64,000 nucleotides of DNA from Bacillus sp. FJAT-29790 (GTDB lineage Bacteria > Bacillota > Bacilli > Bacillales > Cytobacillaceae), in the NCBI RefSeq assembly GCF_019039215.1, contig NZ_JAHNZZ010000001.1:1092006-1156005 (forward strand), read 5' to 3'. Positions 7,745 through 16,386 of the stretch are shown here, in pieces. Every line of letters begins with the position of its first letter. The stretch's first letter is position 1. Position numbers and translations under genes: made by a program. Under the pieces are notes generated by a model. That model did not search any database and was not told where the DNA came from. It was given only the letters and a program-made list of their open reading frames with translations.

Positions 7745-7842
7745 AGTAAAGAAAAGAGTATGAAGCTTCTTTTTTCATGGTGGATCCTTTCCGACGTATT
7801 GGGAAGATCTGATTAATTTAATTTTGAAAGGATGATTTGGAT

Positions 7843-8421
7843 TTGGCTATTTCATTATCAAAAGGTCAAAAAGTAGACTTAACGAAAACAAACCCGGGTT
7901 TGACGAAAGTAATAGTAGGTCTTGGCTGGGACACGAATAAATATGACGGAGGCCAAGATTTCGACTTAGATGCTAGTGTATTTTTGCTTGATAATGCGGG
8001 CAAATGCGCATCTGAGAAGGATTTTATTTTTTACAATCAGTTAGAAGGCGGCAACGGTTCTGTCGTACATACTGGAGATAACCGTACCGGAGAAGGTGAC
8101 GGAGATGATGAGCAAGTTAAAGTGAACTTAAGCGCTGTTCCTGCAAATGTGGAGAAAATCTCTTTTGTTATTACAATTCATGATGCTGAAGGCCGTGGTC
8201 AAAACTTCGGACAAGTATCCAATGCTTTCGCTCGAATTGTCAATGAAGATACAAATGAAGAAATTATCCGATACGATCTTGGTGAAGATTTCTCCATTGA
8301 AACTGCTATCATTGTCGGTGAATTATACCGTCATGCGGGTGAATGGAAGTTCTCTGCTGTTGGTTCCGGCTACCAAGGCGGCTTGGCTCGTATTGCTACT
8401 GATTTTGGATTGCAGGTTTAA
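7843..8421 (+). CDS. TerD-family stress protein (first of a tandem pair)
   Basis: 192 aa from the TTG at 7843. A TTG six bases earlier is only four bases from AAAGGA, and the paralogue downstream starts at the homologous MAIxLSKGQ. TerD proteins (B. subtilis YceD/YceE-like) form a calcium-binding beta-sandwich and act in general, tellurite or metal stress. Visible signatures are [32 protein letters not shown] (acidic Ca-site residues), [15 protein letters not shown] and [10 protein letters not shown]. Neighbours usual in B. subtilis (yceF, yceG and others) are absent. A terminator-like hairpin separates it from its paralogue. Confidence 0.88.
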   Translation: MAISLSKGQKVDLTKTNPGLTKVIVGLGWDTNKYDGGQDFDLDASVFLLDNAGKCASEKDFIFYNQLEGGNGSVVHTGDNRTGEGDGDDEQVKVNLSAVPANVEKISFVITIHDAEGRGQNFGQVSNAFARIVNEDTNEEIIRYDLGEDFSIETAIIVGELYRHAGEWKFSAVGSGYQGGLARIATDFGLQV

Positions 8422-8430
8422 TAATAAGGT

Positions 8431-8463
8431 AAGCCAGGTTGATTTTACTCTTCCTGGCTTTGC
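8431..8463 (+). terminator. Hairpin between the two TerD genes
   Basis: AAGCCAGG (8431-8438) pairs with CCTGGCTT (8453-8460) over a 14-base loop, followed by a weak T-run. It may attenuate rather than abolish read-through into the second gene. Confidence 0.6.
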
Positions 8464-8499
8464 ATTTATATATGTATATATTTCAGGGGAGGGTTTATT

Positions 8500-9078
8500 A
8501 TGGCAATTCAATTGTCAAAGGGTCAAAGAATTGATTTGACAAAAACAAATCCTGGATTGACTAAGGTACTCATTGGTCTTGGCTGGGATACAAATAAGTA
8601 TCAGGGCGGACATGATTTTGATTTGGACGCTTCGGCTTTTTTAGTCGATGCTAATAATAAATGCCAGAACGATCAAGACTTTGTTTTTTATAACAATCTT
8701 CAGCATCCAAGCGGTTCAGTCGTTCATACTGGTGATAACCGTACTGGGGAAGGGGAGGGTGATGATGAGCAGTTGATCGTTGATTTCACCAAAATTCCAT
8801 CACATGTGGATCGTATCGGGATAACGGTTACTATCCATGATGCAGAACTGCGCCAGCAAAATTTCGGGCAAGTATCTAATGCCTTCGTTCGATTAGTGGA
8901 CAATTCCAATGAACAGGAATTATTGCGTTTTGATTTAGGAGAGGATTTCTCCATCGAAACAGCTGTCGTCGTTTGTGAATTATATCGGCATGGAGGCGAC
9001 TGGAAATTCAACGCGATTGGCAGCGGCTTTTCCGGCGGCTTAGCTTCATTATGCCGTAACTACGGTTTGCAGGTGTAA
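8500..9078 (+). CDS. TerD-family stress protein (second of a tandem pair)
   Basis: 192 aa; ATG start preceded by GGGGAGGG. It is closely related to the upstream gene over its full length ([59 protein letters not shown]), so the pair is a local duplication. The metal-binding acidic residues are kept, so both copies look functional. TerD proteins are cytoplasmic and stress-induced; the exact stress is not given by the sequence. A strong terminator follows. Confidence 0.88.
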   Translation: MAIQLSKGQRIDLTKTNPGLTKVLIGLGWDTNKYQGGHDFDLDASAFLVDANNKCQNDQDFVFYNNLQHPSGSVVHTGDNRTGEGEGDDEQLIVDFTKIPSHVDRIGITVTIHDAELRQQNFGQVSNAFVRLVDNSNEQELLRFDLGEDFSIETAVVVCELYRHGGDWKFNAIGSGFSGGLASLCRNYGLQV

Positions 9079-9085
9079 ATTGCCT

Positions 9086-9117
9086 AAAAAGAAGAGCAAA
9101 GTTCGCTCTTCTTTTTT
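9086..9117 (+). terminator. Terminator after the TerD pair
   Basis: AAAAAGAAGAGC / GCTCTTCTTTTTTT stem with an 8-base loop, ending in seven T residues. Confidence 0.9.
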
Positions 9118-9169
9118 TAATAAAAACGACATAAATAAATTAATTGGTTAAAAATAAAGGAGAAAAGTT

Positions 9170-9709
9170 ATGAAGATTGGTCTTGTCAGGCATTTTAAAG
9201 TAATGCATGCCTATCCGGAAAAGATTTGGATTACACCATCTGAGTTAACAAAGTGGTTTAAGGATTATGATGCTTCTGATATCGAAGAGGGAGAGACCGA
9301 TCTGCAGGAAATTGAATGGGAAAAATGCTATTCAAGTGATATGTTTAGGGCTGAAAAAACGGCCTCTGCTATTTTTGATGGAGAAATAATCAAAACAGAA
9401 AATTTACGAGAGGTTCCTGCTTATCCGCTTGTTCATCGAAATATCAAATTGCCCTATCAACTTTGGGCAGTCCTTGTCCGATTGGCATGGCTTGTCAATC
9501 ATCCCTCGCAAAAAGACTCAAAAAAATCAGTCGAAAAAAGAATTAATCTATTTTTGGATGATATCATTTCGGAAGGAAAAGCCAATGTTCTTATTGTTAG
9601 CCATGGCGCCTTAATGATTTTTATGCGAAGAGAACTGGTAAAAAGGGGCTTCAGCGGGCCAAGGATCGGTCATCCGGCTAATGGAAAGCTTTATCTTTTT
9701 GAAATATAA
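9170..9709 (+). CDS. Histidine-phosphatase-superfamily (phosphoglycerate-mutase-like) protein
   Basis: 179 aa; ATG with AAAGGAG seven bases upstream. It opens MKIGLVRHFKV: the catalytic arginine-histidine pair of the superfamily is present, with RHF instead of the usual RHG. The second catalytic histidine lies in VLIVSHGALM (~residues 140-149), and the SSDMFRAEKTA segment (~56-66) supplies the expected arginine. Members remove phosphate from small molecules or proteins through a phosphohistidine; substrate unknown. It is monocistronic, with a terminator after it. Confidence 0.78.
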   Translation: MKIGLVRHFKVMHAYPEKIWITPSELTKWFKDYDASDIEEGETDLQEIEWEKCYSSDMFRAEKTASAIFDGEIIKTENLREVPAYPLVHRNIKLPYQLWAVLVRLAWLVNHPSQKDSKKSVEKRINLFLDDIISEGKANVLIVSHGALMIFMRRELVKRGFSGPRIGHPANGKLYLFEI

Positions 9710-9741
9710 ATTTTGGAAAGTTGTTTTAAAATAATCGAGAT

Positions 9742-9766
9742 ACAACACATTAAGGGTGTTGTTTTT
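9742..9766 (+). terminator. Terminator after the histidine phosphatase gene
   Basis: ACAACAC (9742-9748) pairs with GTGTTGT (9756-9762) and is followed by four T residues. Confidence 0.75.
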
Positions 9767-9893
9767 ACGAGCAAATAGAAAACGGGGATACAAAATCCAA
9801 TACTTCCTTTTTTCTGCCTCCGTTTTGTACTAAATATGGCTTTCTATACCATAAAATATATCAAAAAGGACCTTGAAAAAGAGGTGTGGTAGG

Positions 9894-11159
9894 ATGGCAA
9901 TTCATGTTGTGCAATACGGGGATACATTATGGTCCATATCGAAGAGATACAATGTGACTATCCAAACAATATTAAATGTTAATGGGATACCACCGGATAG
10001 CGCAATTATTCCTGGATTATCAATCTACATTCCAGATAATAGATTGCCTATAAGATCTGTGTTAATTTCTCAAGGTGATACGTTATGGAATTTAGCAAAG
10101 CGTTACAAAACAAACATAAGTTTCATTCTCGTGGCAAATAAAGGAATTACCCCAAAGAGTCTTTATGTCGGGCAAAAAATTAATATACCTTCTCCTGTGA
10201 AACGATCAATGCAAACGCTTGGCTTTATCATTCCTTATTCTGCAGAAACTTTTATCCCGGTATTAAGCTCCATTGCAAAAAATCTCACATATTTGGCGGT
10301 TGTCTCTTACTCATTAACAAATCAAGGACACGCATATTTGGAATTGGACGATACACGGATTGTTGCTGAAAGTAAAAGGTTGAATGTGAAGCCTCTCCTA
10401 ATGATTAGAAATTTTGAAAAGGGGAAATTTAGTCCCGAGCTTATCGGGCAGGTACTCGAAAATTCCAATTATCGAGTAAATTTAATTAATAGTTTATTGA
10501 ATTTCATAAAGAATAAGGGGTATGAAGGGGTAAGTATTGATTTCGAATTTATTCCACCGCCGCGACGACAAGATTTCAACCTGTTTCTGATCGAACTGAA
10601 GAGGGCATTAGGCCCGCTAATTTTGCATGTAAATGTTCATGCGAAAACAAAGGATATTCCATCAAACTGGATCATCGGCGCATATGATTATAAAGCCATT
10701 GGCGATGTTGCTGACATCGTTGCAGTCATGACAATTGATTACGGATACCCTACAGGTCCACCTAATCCTGTGTCACCGAACTGGTGGATTGAGGAAGTCA
10801 TTCAGTATTCAATTGGACTAATAAATCCTCGAAAGCTTCAAATCGCATTGCCCTTATATGGGTATGACTGGAGGAAAATTGACAATAGTGCAAGAGCCTA
10901 TTCCCTTCTTGGCGCCCAAAATTTAGCCCTCTCCACAGGTGCCGTTATCCAATATGATTTAAAAGCAGATTCACCATGGTTTACGTATTGGAAAGGGACA
11001 GATGAACATATAGTCTGGTTTGACGACATCCGGAGCTTTAATAAGAAATATAAACTGATTGATCAATACAGGCTTCTTGGAACAACGTACTGGCAACTAA
11101 GCCTGTCATTTCCGCAAAATTGGGCTTTTGTAGAGAAAAATTTTATTATTGTAAAATGA
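9894..11159 (+). CDS. LysM x2 plus GH18 spore peptidoglycan hydrolase (YaaH/SleL-like)
   Basis: 421 aa from ATG 9894, seven bases after GAGGTG; a frame extension to a TTG at 9873 lacks proper spacing. Two LysM domains (~residues 2-46 and 53-98, each with QYGDTLW or SQGDTLW) bind glycan. Residues ~105-420 form a GH18 barrel with EGVSIDFEF, where Glu 218 is the expected acid and Asp 216 is kept (the usual first Asp is Glu 211). This two-LysM-GH18 architecture is that of YaaH/SleL, N-acetylglucosaminidases that degrade spore-cortex fragments during germination. No signal peptide, as is typical of coat-located members. Confidence 0.88.
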   Translation: MAIHVVQYGDTLWSISKRYNVTIQTILNVNGIPPDSAIIPGLSIYIPDNRLPIRSVLISQGDTLWNLAKRYKTNISFILVANKGITPKSLYVGQKINIPSPVKRSMQTLGFIIPYSAETFIPVLSSIAKNLTYLAVVSYSLTNQGHAYLELDDTRIVAESKRLNVKPLLMIRNFEKGKFSPELIGQVLENSNYRVNLINSLLNFIKNKGYEGVSIDFEFIPPPRRQDFNLFLIELKRALGPLILHVNVHAKTKDIPSNWIIGAYDYKAIGDVADIVAVMTIDYGYPTGPPNPVSPNWWIEEVIQYSIGLINPRKLQIALPLYGYDWRKIDNSARAYSLLGAQNLALSTGAVIQYDLKADSPWFTYWKGTDEHIVWFDDIRSFNKKYKLIDQYRLLGTTYWQLSLSFPQNWAFVEKNFIIVK

Positions 11160-11194
11160 CCGGATAATGCTTGTTTAGGGTTTTTATTCGTTGC

Positions 11195-11368
11195 CTAGAG
11201 GATGGATTTTATTTCATCTTCGAAATAAAACATTTTCGGGTTTTCTTTTATTGTATAAGAATATCTTTTCATATTTGCAATATAACTTGATTTATTGATC
11301 GTTACTTTTTCCCCTGTCGTAATTAAAATAACAACCTCATCTGCCTCAAACTTATTTTTTCGTTTCAT
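11195..11368 (-). CDS. Hypothetical 57-aa protein downstream of a structured leader
   Basis: I start the gene at ATG 11368, preceded by AGAAGGGA at six bases. The open frame continues upstream to 11494 only because it crosses the structured RNA region and its terminator. The product (MKRKNKFEADEVVILITTG and onward) has an N-terminal beta-rich part (DEVVILITTGEKVTI) and a basic, aromatic C-terminal half; no family recognised. Its position 41 bases beyond the terminator of the RNA candidate raises the possibility that it is controlled by that leader. Confidence 0.55.
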   Translation of the reverse strand: MKRKNKFEADEVVILITTGEKVTINKSSYIANMKRYSYTIKENPKMFYFEDEIKSIL

Positions 11369-11408
11369 TAAAATCCCTTCTTTCTGATTATGGTAGATAT
11401 AAGGGTAT

Positions 11409-11519
11409 AAAAAAAGACGCCATGAAGGCGTCTTTTTACGCATTGAGGCGATTGACTGCACGCCACATTCGTGCATTCCCTTAAGGCCTGCCAATCGTCT
11501 TACACAATTAGCTCATCGC
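11409..11519 (-). ncRNA. Structured small RNA or cis-regulatory leader candidate
   Basis: Minus strand, ~111 nt. A good promoter lies immediately upstream (11526-11554), and the transcript ends in an intrinsic terminator, AAAAAGACGCC / GGCGTCTTTTTTT (11409-11436). In between, three helices can be drawn: a closing stem GCGAUGAG with CUCAAUGC (one mismatch), an inner stem CGAUUG / CAAUCG, and a perfect 6-bp hairpin UGCACG / CGUGCA around AAUGUGG. I cannot assign it to an Rfam family. It may be a free sRNA or a terminator-controlled leader for the 57-aa gene at 11195-11368. Confidence 0.6.
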
Positions 11520-11525
11520 AATATT

Positions 11526-11554
11526 AATATAGCATAATGAAGAAAAAAATACAA
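11526..11554 (-). promoter_or_regulatory. Sigma-A promoter of the RNA candidate
   Basis: On the minus strand TTGTAT (-35, 11554-11549), a 17-bp spacer and TATATT (-10, 11531-11526). The start would fall near G 11519, just before the closing helix of the RNA candidate. Confidence 0.65.
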
Positions 11555-11761
11555 GCATACAATTAGTCAGGAGCATACCCTTAAATTTGCATTTCAAAGG
11601 ATTTTCAGACACAATAATACAAATAAAGCTATTTCCATAGGAGATAGAATTTACGTGAAGGGTGAATAGATGCGTTCAGCCTTTTTAAGTTAAATAATGA
11701 AACTTTAATAGTTAATTTTCGTTTTATATATAGAAGAAACTTTAGTAAGTTAGGAGATCGC

Positions 11762-13843
11762 ATGGAAAGATTTCAACCTATATGGGATGCAATTAGACGA
11801 TTTTGGCGAAAGAGACATCTATCACAAATTTTACTGCTAATCTTGTTAACCATTTTATTATTAACCATCCTCTTTTTTGCGTTTTTAGCTGTTACAGCAA
11901 ATGTTGAATCATTGAAAGAGGGATTGAAGCAATCGACAGTCATTTATGATAAAGATGGCGATGTCGCAAGTAATTTAGCGACGAATCGGACAGAAGGAGT
12001 CTTTATTGAAGAACTGCCTGATTATGTGAAAAACGCAGTAGTAGCTATTGAGGATGAGCGGTTTTATCAACATAATGGCTTTGATATAAAAGGGATAGCT
12101 CGTGCCTTTTTCAATAACCTGTTTGCAGGCAGAATTACTGGCGGCGGTAGTACAATTACCCAGCAGCTTACGAAAAATGCCTTGCTTTCATCAGAAAAGA
12201 CTTATACACGTAAGATAGAAGAGTTATTTTTGGCCGTAGAAATTGAGAAGAATTACAAAAAAGATGAAATATTGCAAATGTATTTGAATCAGGTGTATTT
12301 CGGAAGCGGTGCTTGGGGGATTGATCAGGCAGCGAGCAAATATTTCAATAAACAAGCAAATAATTTAACCATTAGTGAATCTGCCTTACTTGCAGCTTTA
12401 TTGCAAGCACCTTCCGCACTCGATCCTTTTCATAATTATGATACTGCAATGGAGCGCCGAAATATTGTGTTAGGAAAAATGAAGGAACATAGGATGATCG
12501 ATCAATCTGAATATGAGGCAGCGATTGCGGAGAAAATTCAGCTGAAGCAAGGAAAAGGCGGTTTCGTTGAAAGAAAGTATCCTTATTATATTGATGCTGT
12601 TCTTGATGAAGCGATCAGTAAATATGGCTTGACGCAGGAGGAGATCTTCACGAGAGGATATCGAATATATACCGAAATGGATCAAAACCTGCAATTAGGT
12701 CTTGAAAAAGTATATGCAAGAGATTCTTTATTCCCAAGAGGAAGACATGGTGTTCTTGTTCAAAGTGGCGCCGTTCTGTTAGATCCAAAATCTGGCGGGG
12801 TCAGAGGGCTTATCGGGGGACGTGGAAACCATGTGTTCCGTGGATTTAACCGTGCAACACATATTAAGGCCCAACCAGGATCAACATTGAAACCACTTGC
12901 CGTATATACTCCTGCTTTAGAAGACGGGTACAATGCTAATTCAATTTTGAAGGATGAACCAATGTCATTCGGGCAATACAAACCAGAAAACGCCACCAAA
13001 CAATATGCTGGTGACGTTCCGATGTATAAAGCCGTTGAAGATTCCTTAAATGTTCCAGCTGTATGGCTGCTTGATCAAATTGGGCTTGAAAAGGGCCTTG
13101 ATTCCCTCAAGCGATTTGGCATTCCGTTAGAAAAAGAGGATGAATATTTAGGTATTGCACTAGGTGGCATGCGAAAAGGGATTTCACCGCTTACTTTAGC
13201 AGAAGCTTATTCGACCTTCCCAAATGGGGGAAAAAGAACAGATGCTCATTTAATCACGAAAATTGTTGGTCCAACTGGCACAATCATTGCTGAAAGAAAA
13301 AAGAAAACCGTTAAAGTAACTTCAAAAGCGATTGCCAATCAAATGACTTCAATGCTCCTAAATGTCGTTGAGTCCGGTACTGGCAAAGGAACGAAAATGA
13401 ATGGCACTGAAATAGCAGGAAAAACAGGCTCAACACAGCTTCCGTATAGAGACGTGAATGGAACAAAAGACCAATGGTTTGTCGGTTACACTCCAAACCT
13501 TGTAGGTGCAGTCTGGCTTGGCTATGACAAGACCGATCGAGAACATTATTTATCAAGGAGCAGTTCTGAAACAGTTGTGCCTATTTTTAGAGCGATTATG
13601 CAGCAGTCGATCCCATATCTTGATCAAGCAGAATTCTCGACTAAATCTGTAAACAAGAAGCTTGCGCAAAAGGATTTCAAGGAGGAAGTGGGACAAACAA
13701 TCAAAGAATCGGCTGATAAAGTGAAAGGAACTCTCGAAAAAGAGCTTCCAATCTGGAAAGAGAAAGTTAAGGATGGTATGAACGAGTTAAGTCAGTTCGG
13801 GGAATTCTTAAAAGATAAATGGAAGAATAGGACCAATCAATAA
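11762..13843 (+). CDS. Class A penicillin-binding protein (PbpG/PBP2d-like)
   Basis: 693 aa; ATG after AGGAG. One N-terminal membrane anchor (~residues 22-45), then a GT51 glycosyltransferase with EDERFYQH (catalytic Glu 97), GGSTITQQLTKN and a second conserved block near 160-185. The transpeptidase domain carries STLK (Ser 374), SLN (428-430) and KTG (554-556). It therefore polymerises and cross-links peptidoglycan at the outer face of the membrane. Size and short C-terminal tail match PBP2d, which in B. subtilis is forespore-expressed and contributes to spore cortex or germ-cell wall synthesis. A PbpF- or PBP4-like role is the alternative. Confidence 0.85.
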   Translation: MERFQPIWDAIRRFWRKRHLSQILLLILLTILLLTILFFAFLAVTANVESLKEGLKQSTVIYDKDGDVASNLATNRTEGVFIEELPDYVKNAVVAIEDERFYQHNGFDIKGIARAFFNNLFAGRITGGGSTITQQLTKNALLSSEKTYTRKIEELFLAVEIEKNYKKDEILQMYLNQVYFGSGAWGIDQAASKYFNKQANNLTISESALLAALLQAPSALDPFHNYDTAMERRNIVLGKMKEHRMIDQSEYEAAIAEKIQLKQGKGGFVERKYPYYIDAVLDEAISKYGLTQEEIFTRGYRIYTEMDQNLQLGLEKVYARDSLFPRGRHGVLVQSGAVLLDPKSGGVRGLIGGRGNHVFRGFNRATHIKAQPGSTLKPLAVYTPALEDGYNANSILKDEPMSFGQYKPENATKQYAGDVPMYKAVEDSLNVPAVWLLDQIGLEKGLDSLKRFGIPLEKEDEYLGIALGGMRKGISPLTLAEAYSTFPNGGKRTDAHLITKIVGPTGTIIAERKKKTVKVTSKAIANQMTSMLLNVVESGTGKGTKMNGTEIAGKTGSTQLPYRDVNGTKDQWFVGYTPNLVGAVWLGYDKTDREHYLSRSSSETVVPIFRAIMQQSIPYLDQAEFSTKSVNKKLAQKDFKEEVGQTIKESADKVKGTLEKELPIWKEKVKDGMNELSQFGEFLKDKWKNRTNQ

Positions 13844-13848
13844 AATGG

Positions 13849-13882
13849 AGGAGAAGAGGGAAACCTGTTCTCCTTTATTTTT
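13849..13882 (+). terminator. Terminator after the PBP gene
   Basis: AGGAGAA (13849-13855) pairs with TTCTCCT (13868-13874), followed by TTATTTTT. Confidence 0.75.
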
Positions 13883-13970
13883 GCATTTCACCTTATCGAT
13901 CTAAGGGGCTTTAATTTCTGCGAAAATATACCGATAATGGTAATAAGATCGAAATATGGCATTTATAGGA

Positions 13971-13990
13971 CTGCTAGCAAATGCTAGCAG
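13971..13990. promoter_or_regulatory. 20-bp palindrome CTGCTAGCA-AA-TGCTAGCAG
   Basis: A perfect 9-bp inverted repeat around a 2-base centre, with A and T continuing the symmetry outside. It lacks a T-tract, so it is not a terminator. It sits 69 bp upstream of a small protein that looks like a ribbon-helix-helix DNA-binding protein, as an autoregulatory operator would. Confidence 0.5.
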
Positions 13991-14058
13991 TGTAATATCA
14001 GTTTGTTATCATATTAATAGTTGGTTGGTATCACCATAATAGGGAGGTTCTTTACATC

Positions 14059-14253
14059 ATGCTTGGAGAAAAAAGAATCCAGCTCAATGTACGTATTGCG
14101 AAGGATACTTCTAAAAAGCTCGATGAAATCGTCGAATATTATCAAGAAAACACGAAGCTGGGAAGAGTATATAAGGGCGATGTTCTGACAGATATTATAG
14201 AAAAATCGTATGAGGTTATGAATAAGCAGAGGCAGATGCACAAGAGATTTTGA
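14059..14253 (+). CDS. Small ribbon-helix-helix-like protein, 64 aa
   Basis: ATG at 14059 with GGGAGG 12 bases upstream. Residues ~5-13 (KRIQLNVRI) form a strand with the alternating pattern of RHH/CopG proteins, followed by KDTSKKLDEIVEYYQEN and a second helix (KGDVLTDIIEKSYEVM). This strand-helix-helix order suggests a dimeric DNA-binding repressor, although a non-regulatory small protein is possible. There is no toxin gene next to it. The palindrome at 13971-13990 is a candidate binding site. Confidence 0.6.
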   Translation: MLGEKRIQLNVRIAKDTSKKLDEIVEYYQENTKLGRVYKGDVLTDIIEKSYEVMNKQRQMHKRF

Positions 14254-14354
14254 GCAAGGTACTACCCTTAAAGAAAAGAACCTGATATAAAATTAATTAC
14301 AAACAATCCCAAATAATTACATGAACCAAAAGATAATAAACAGGGAGGGGTATT

Positions 14355-14873
14355 ATGAGAGATGTAAAATTAACAGATATTTATAACCACCGAATCGCAC
14401 AGAAATATTTAACTAGATCTGGATTATCACACGCTATTGCTGTTTCCTATCATGCATTTCAACTGGCAATGGATCGAGATGTCGATGTGGATTCGGCTGC
14501 AAAAGCCGGTTTTCTTCACGATATGGGTCACTATACTTGGTATAAAAATGGGAAATGGGATTATGAATTATACCGAAGGAACGATATTCATGCCATAAAA
14601 GGAGCAGAACGGGCACATAAGCTGCTTATTCGATTAGGAGAGAACCCGGTGAAAGCAAAAGAAATCGCTCTTGGCATCCTCTTTCATACCGACTCTTTTC
14701 TGCCTGGAGGAGAAGTTGTCAGGACGCCTTTGCAAACAATTATCAAGCTTGCGGATGAAAAAGATGAGGAGGCTGGTGGAGCACATCATTATAGGGAAGT
14801 TGACTCTGACCGGGCTCTTAATGCTTTGCAAATTTTAGATAATAAAATCGATGACTATCAAAGGGATAAATAA
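14355..14873 (+). CDS. HD-domain phosphohydrolase
   Basis: 172 aa; ATG after GGGAGGGG. Metal-binding residues of an HD domain are visible: SHAIAVSYHAF (~residues 24-34, first His), AGFLHDMGHY (~51-60, the HD pair), a His in NDIHAIKGAERAH, and LFHTDS followed by IIKLADEKD (final Asp). The compact single-domain layout resembles the YqeK/HDIG group, which hydrolyses nucleotides or phosphoesters; the substrate is not readable. The closing EVDSDRALNALQ segment is also common in this group. Confidence 0.75.
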   Translation: MRDVKLTDIYNHRIAQKYLTRSGLSHAIAVSYHAFQLAMDRDVDVDSAAKAGFLHDMGHYTWYKNGKWDYELYRRNDIHAIKGAERAHKLLIRLGENPVKAKEIALGILFHTDSFLPGGEVVRTPLQTIIKLADEKDEEAGGAHHYREVDSDRALNALQILDNKIDDYQRDK

Positions 14874-15058
14874 AGTTAACGCCAGTATAATTTGATTAGA
14901 GGAGAGGAAATAGGTTTCTCTTCTCTAATAGGTGTAAGGCAATATTGAAATCATTATGATTTTTCCATTCCTATGTTTTCGTATTTTTTGAATTTTTCAC
15001 GCAATATATTGTCAAAATAGTTAGAATTCGATAAGATTCGTATAAGGATGGTGATATT

Positions 15059-15196
15059 ATGCGTACGAGGGCCAGTAAACAAGCTGTAAATCTTGAAAAA
15101 TTTAAATTCAGTTTAATGACCATTTTTTTGCATGTATCATTTTATGGATTGATTATCTTTATTCTTCTAATATTCATTGAACTCTTTAGTAAATAA
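15059..15196 (+). CDS. Small single-pass membrane protein, 45 aa
   Basis: ATG at 15059 with AAGGA nine bases upstream and TAA at 15194-15196. A basic N-terminus (MRTRASKQAVNLEKFKF) leads into one long hydrophobic helix (~residues 20-41: TIFLHVSFYGLIIFILLIFI) and a short ELFSK tail, so the N-terminus should stay inside by the positive-inside rule. No family recognised. It lies between the HD protein and cyclophilin with AT-rich spacers on each side. It was missed by a 60-aa cutoff. Confidence 0.55.
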   Translation: MRTRASKQAVNLEKFKFSLMTIFLHVSFYGLIIFILLIFIELFSK

Positions 15197-15307
15197 AATA
15201 AACCTTATTTTCTTTGAAAAAAACTTTTTTGAACTGCTAAGACTTTTATTCATGTATAGATTAATGTTATTATTAAGATTGATTTTCAATAGAAGGAGAT
15301 GTTTGAT

Positions 15308-15745
15308 TTGGCTAAAAAAGGATACATACTAATGCAAAATGGTGAAAAAGTGGAGTTTGAATTATATCCGGAGGCAGCTCCAGCGACAGTTGAAAACTTC
15401 GCAAAATTAATAAACGAAGGGTATTATAATGGTCTTACATTCCACCGCGTTATCCCGGGATTTGTCAGCCAAGGCGGCTGCCCAAGTGGAACAGGAACAG
15501 GTGGACCAGGATATACAATTAACTGTGAAACAGAAGGAAACCCTCATAAACACGAGGTTGGCTCTTTATCAATGGCGCATGCAGGAAGAAACACAGGCGG
15601 AAGCCAGTTCTTTATTGTCCATGAGCCACAACCGCATTTAAATGGCGTTCATACTGTATTTGGCAAAGTAACTTCAGGCATGGATACAGTTAAAGCCATG
15701 AAAAATGGCGATGTTATGGAGAAAGTTGAAATTACAGAAGCATAA
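15308..15745 (+). CDS. ppiB: Peptidyl-prolyl cis-trans isomerase, cyclophilin type
   Basis: 145 aa from TTG 15308, nine bases after AAGGAG. The ATG at 15299 directly abuts the Shine-Dalgarno and is unlikely. Cyclophilin signatures are complete: [13 protein letters not shown] (catalytic Arg), [28 protein letters not shown] and [11 protein letters not shown]. It catalyses proline isomerisation in the cytoplasm (no signal peptide). Length equals B. subtilis PpiB (143 aa). Monocistronic with its own terminator. Confidence 0.92.
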   Translation: MAKKGYILMQNGEKVEFELYPEAAPATVENFAKLINEGYYNGLTFHRVIPGFVSQGGCPSGTGTGGPGYTINCETEGNPHKHEVGSLSMAHAGRNTGGSQFFIVHEPQPHLNGVHTVFGKVTSGMDTVKAMKNGDVMEKVEITEA

Positions 15746-15753
15746 GTAATGAG

Positions 15754-15779
15754 AAAAGAGCCGGATTGGCTCTTTTTTC
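15754..15779 (+). terminator. Terminator after ppiB
   Basis: AAAAGAGCC / GGCTCTTTTTT with a short GGATT-type loop directly behind the stop codon. Confidence 0.88.
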
Positions 15780-15827
15780 AATACATAAAATAAAACAAAG
15801 TGGTCTAGATGTGAAGGGAGAAGCCAA

Positions 15828-16361
15828 ATGAATCCGATAAACGATCATTTAAAAAAGAATCTTGATCTTTTATTTGTCGGCTTTAATCCTAGTATTCGTT
15901 CGGCAGAGACAGGGCATCATTTTGCCAATCCGAATAATCGGTTTTGGAAAATCCTCCATGAAGCTGGATTAACGCCACGGAAATTTGATGCTGTGGAAGA
16001 TTATAAACTATTAGATCTTGGCTATGGGATGACCAATATTGTTTCAAGGCCTACAAAGGCGGCGGATGAAATAACTAAGGAAGAATACAATGAGGGCAGG
16101 GAAGAGCTAAAGGAGAAAATCAGATTATACAGACCTAAGATTATTTGTTTTGTAGGTAAAGGGGTTTACCAAGAATATAGCCGAAAAAAATCATTGCCTT
16201 GGGGAATCCAAGAAGAGTCAATCATCCCTGGAACGATTGATTTTGTCGCACCTTCATCCAGTGGACTTGTGAGAATGAAAATGGACGAAGTAATAGAAAT
16301 TTATTCTAGAATTCCTCCACTAATATCAGCAATGAAGGAGAGCCTCGATTCATTCAATTAA
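15828..16361 (+). CDS. mug: Mug-type G:T/U mismatch-specific DNA glycosylase
   Basis: 177 aa; ATG after GAAGGGAG. Residues ~15-40 contain LFVGFNPSIRSAETGHHFA and NPNNRFW, the active-site loop of the TDG/Mug branch of uracil-DNA glycosylases (Asn of GFNPS activates water). The second loop VAPSSSGLVRM (~143-153) corresponds to the NPSGLS intercalation loop, here slightly altered. Mug removes uracil or damaged pyrimidines opposite guanine. It is followed 25 bp later by an alkyltransferase-like gene, making a small base-damage repair pair. Confidence 0.85.
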   Translation: MNPINDHLKKNLDLLFVGFNPSIRSAETGHHFANPNNRFWKILHEAGLTPRKFDAVEDYKLLDLGYGMTNIVSRPTKAADEITKEEYNEGREELKEKIRLYRPKIICFVGKGVYQEYSRKKSLPWGIQEESIIPGTIDFVAPSSSGLVRMKMDEVIEIYSRIPPLISAMKESLDSFN

Positions 16362-16386
16362 GTGAATTAAAGCAAGGAGGCGTAAG

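Noticed and set aside
11369-11494. N-terminal extension of the 57-aa protein
   Set aside because: The extension crosses a strong terminator hairpin and the structured RNA; the ribosome site is at the internal ATG.
14895-14929. Inverted repeat ATTAGAGGAGAG / CTCTTCTCTAAT after the HD gene
   Set aside because: It could stop transcription, but no T-tract follows on either strand, so I did not list it as a terminator.
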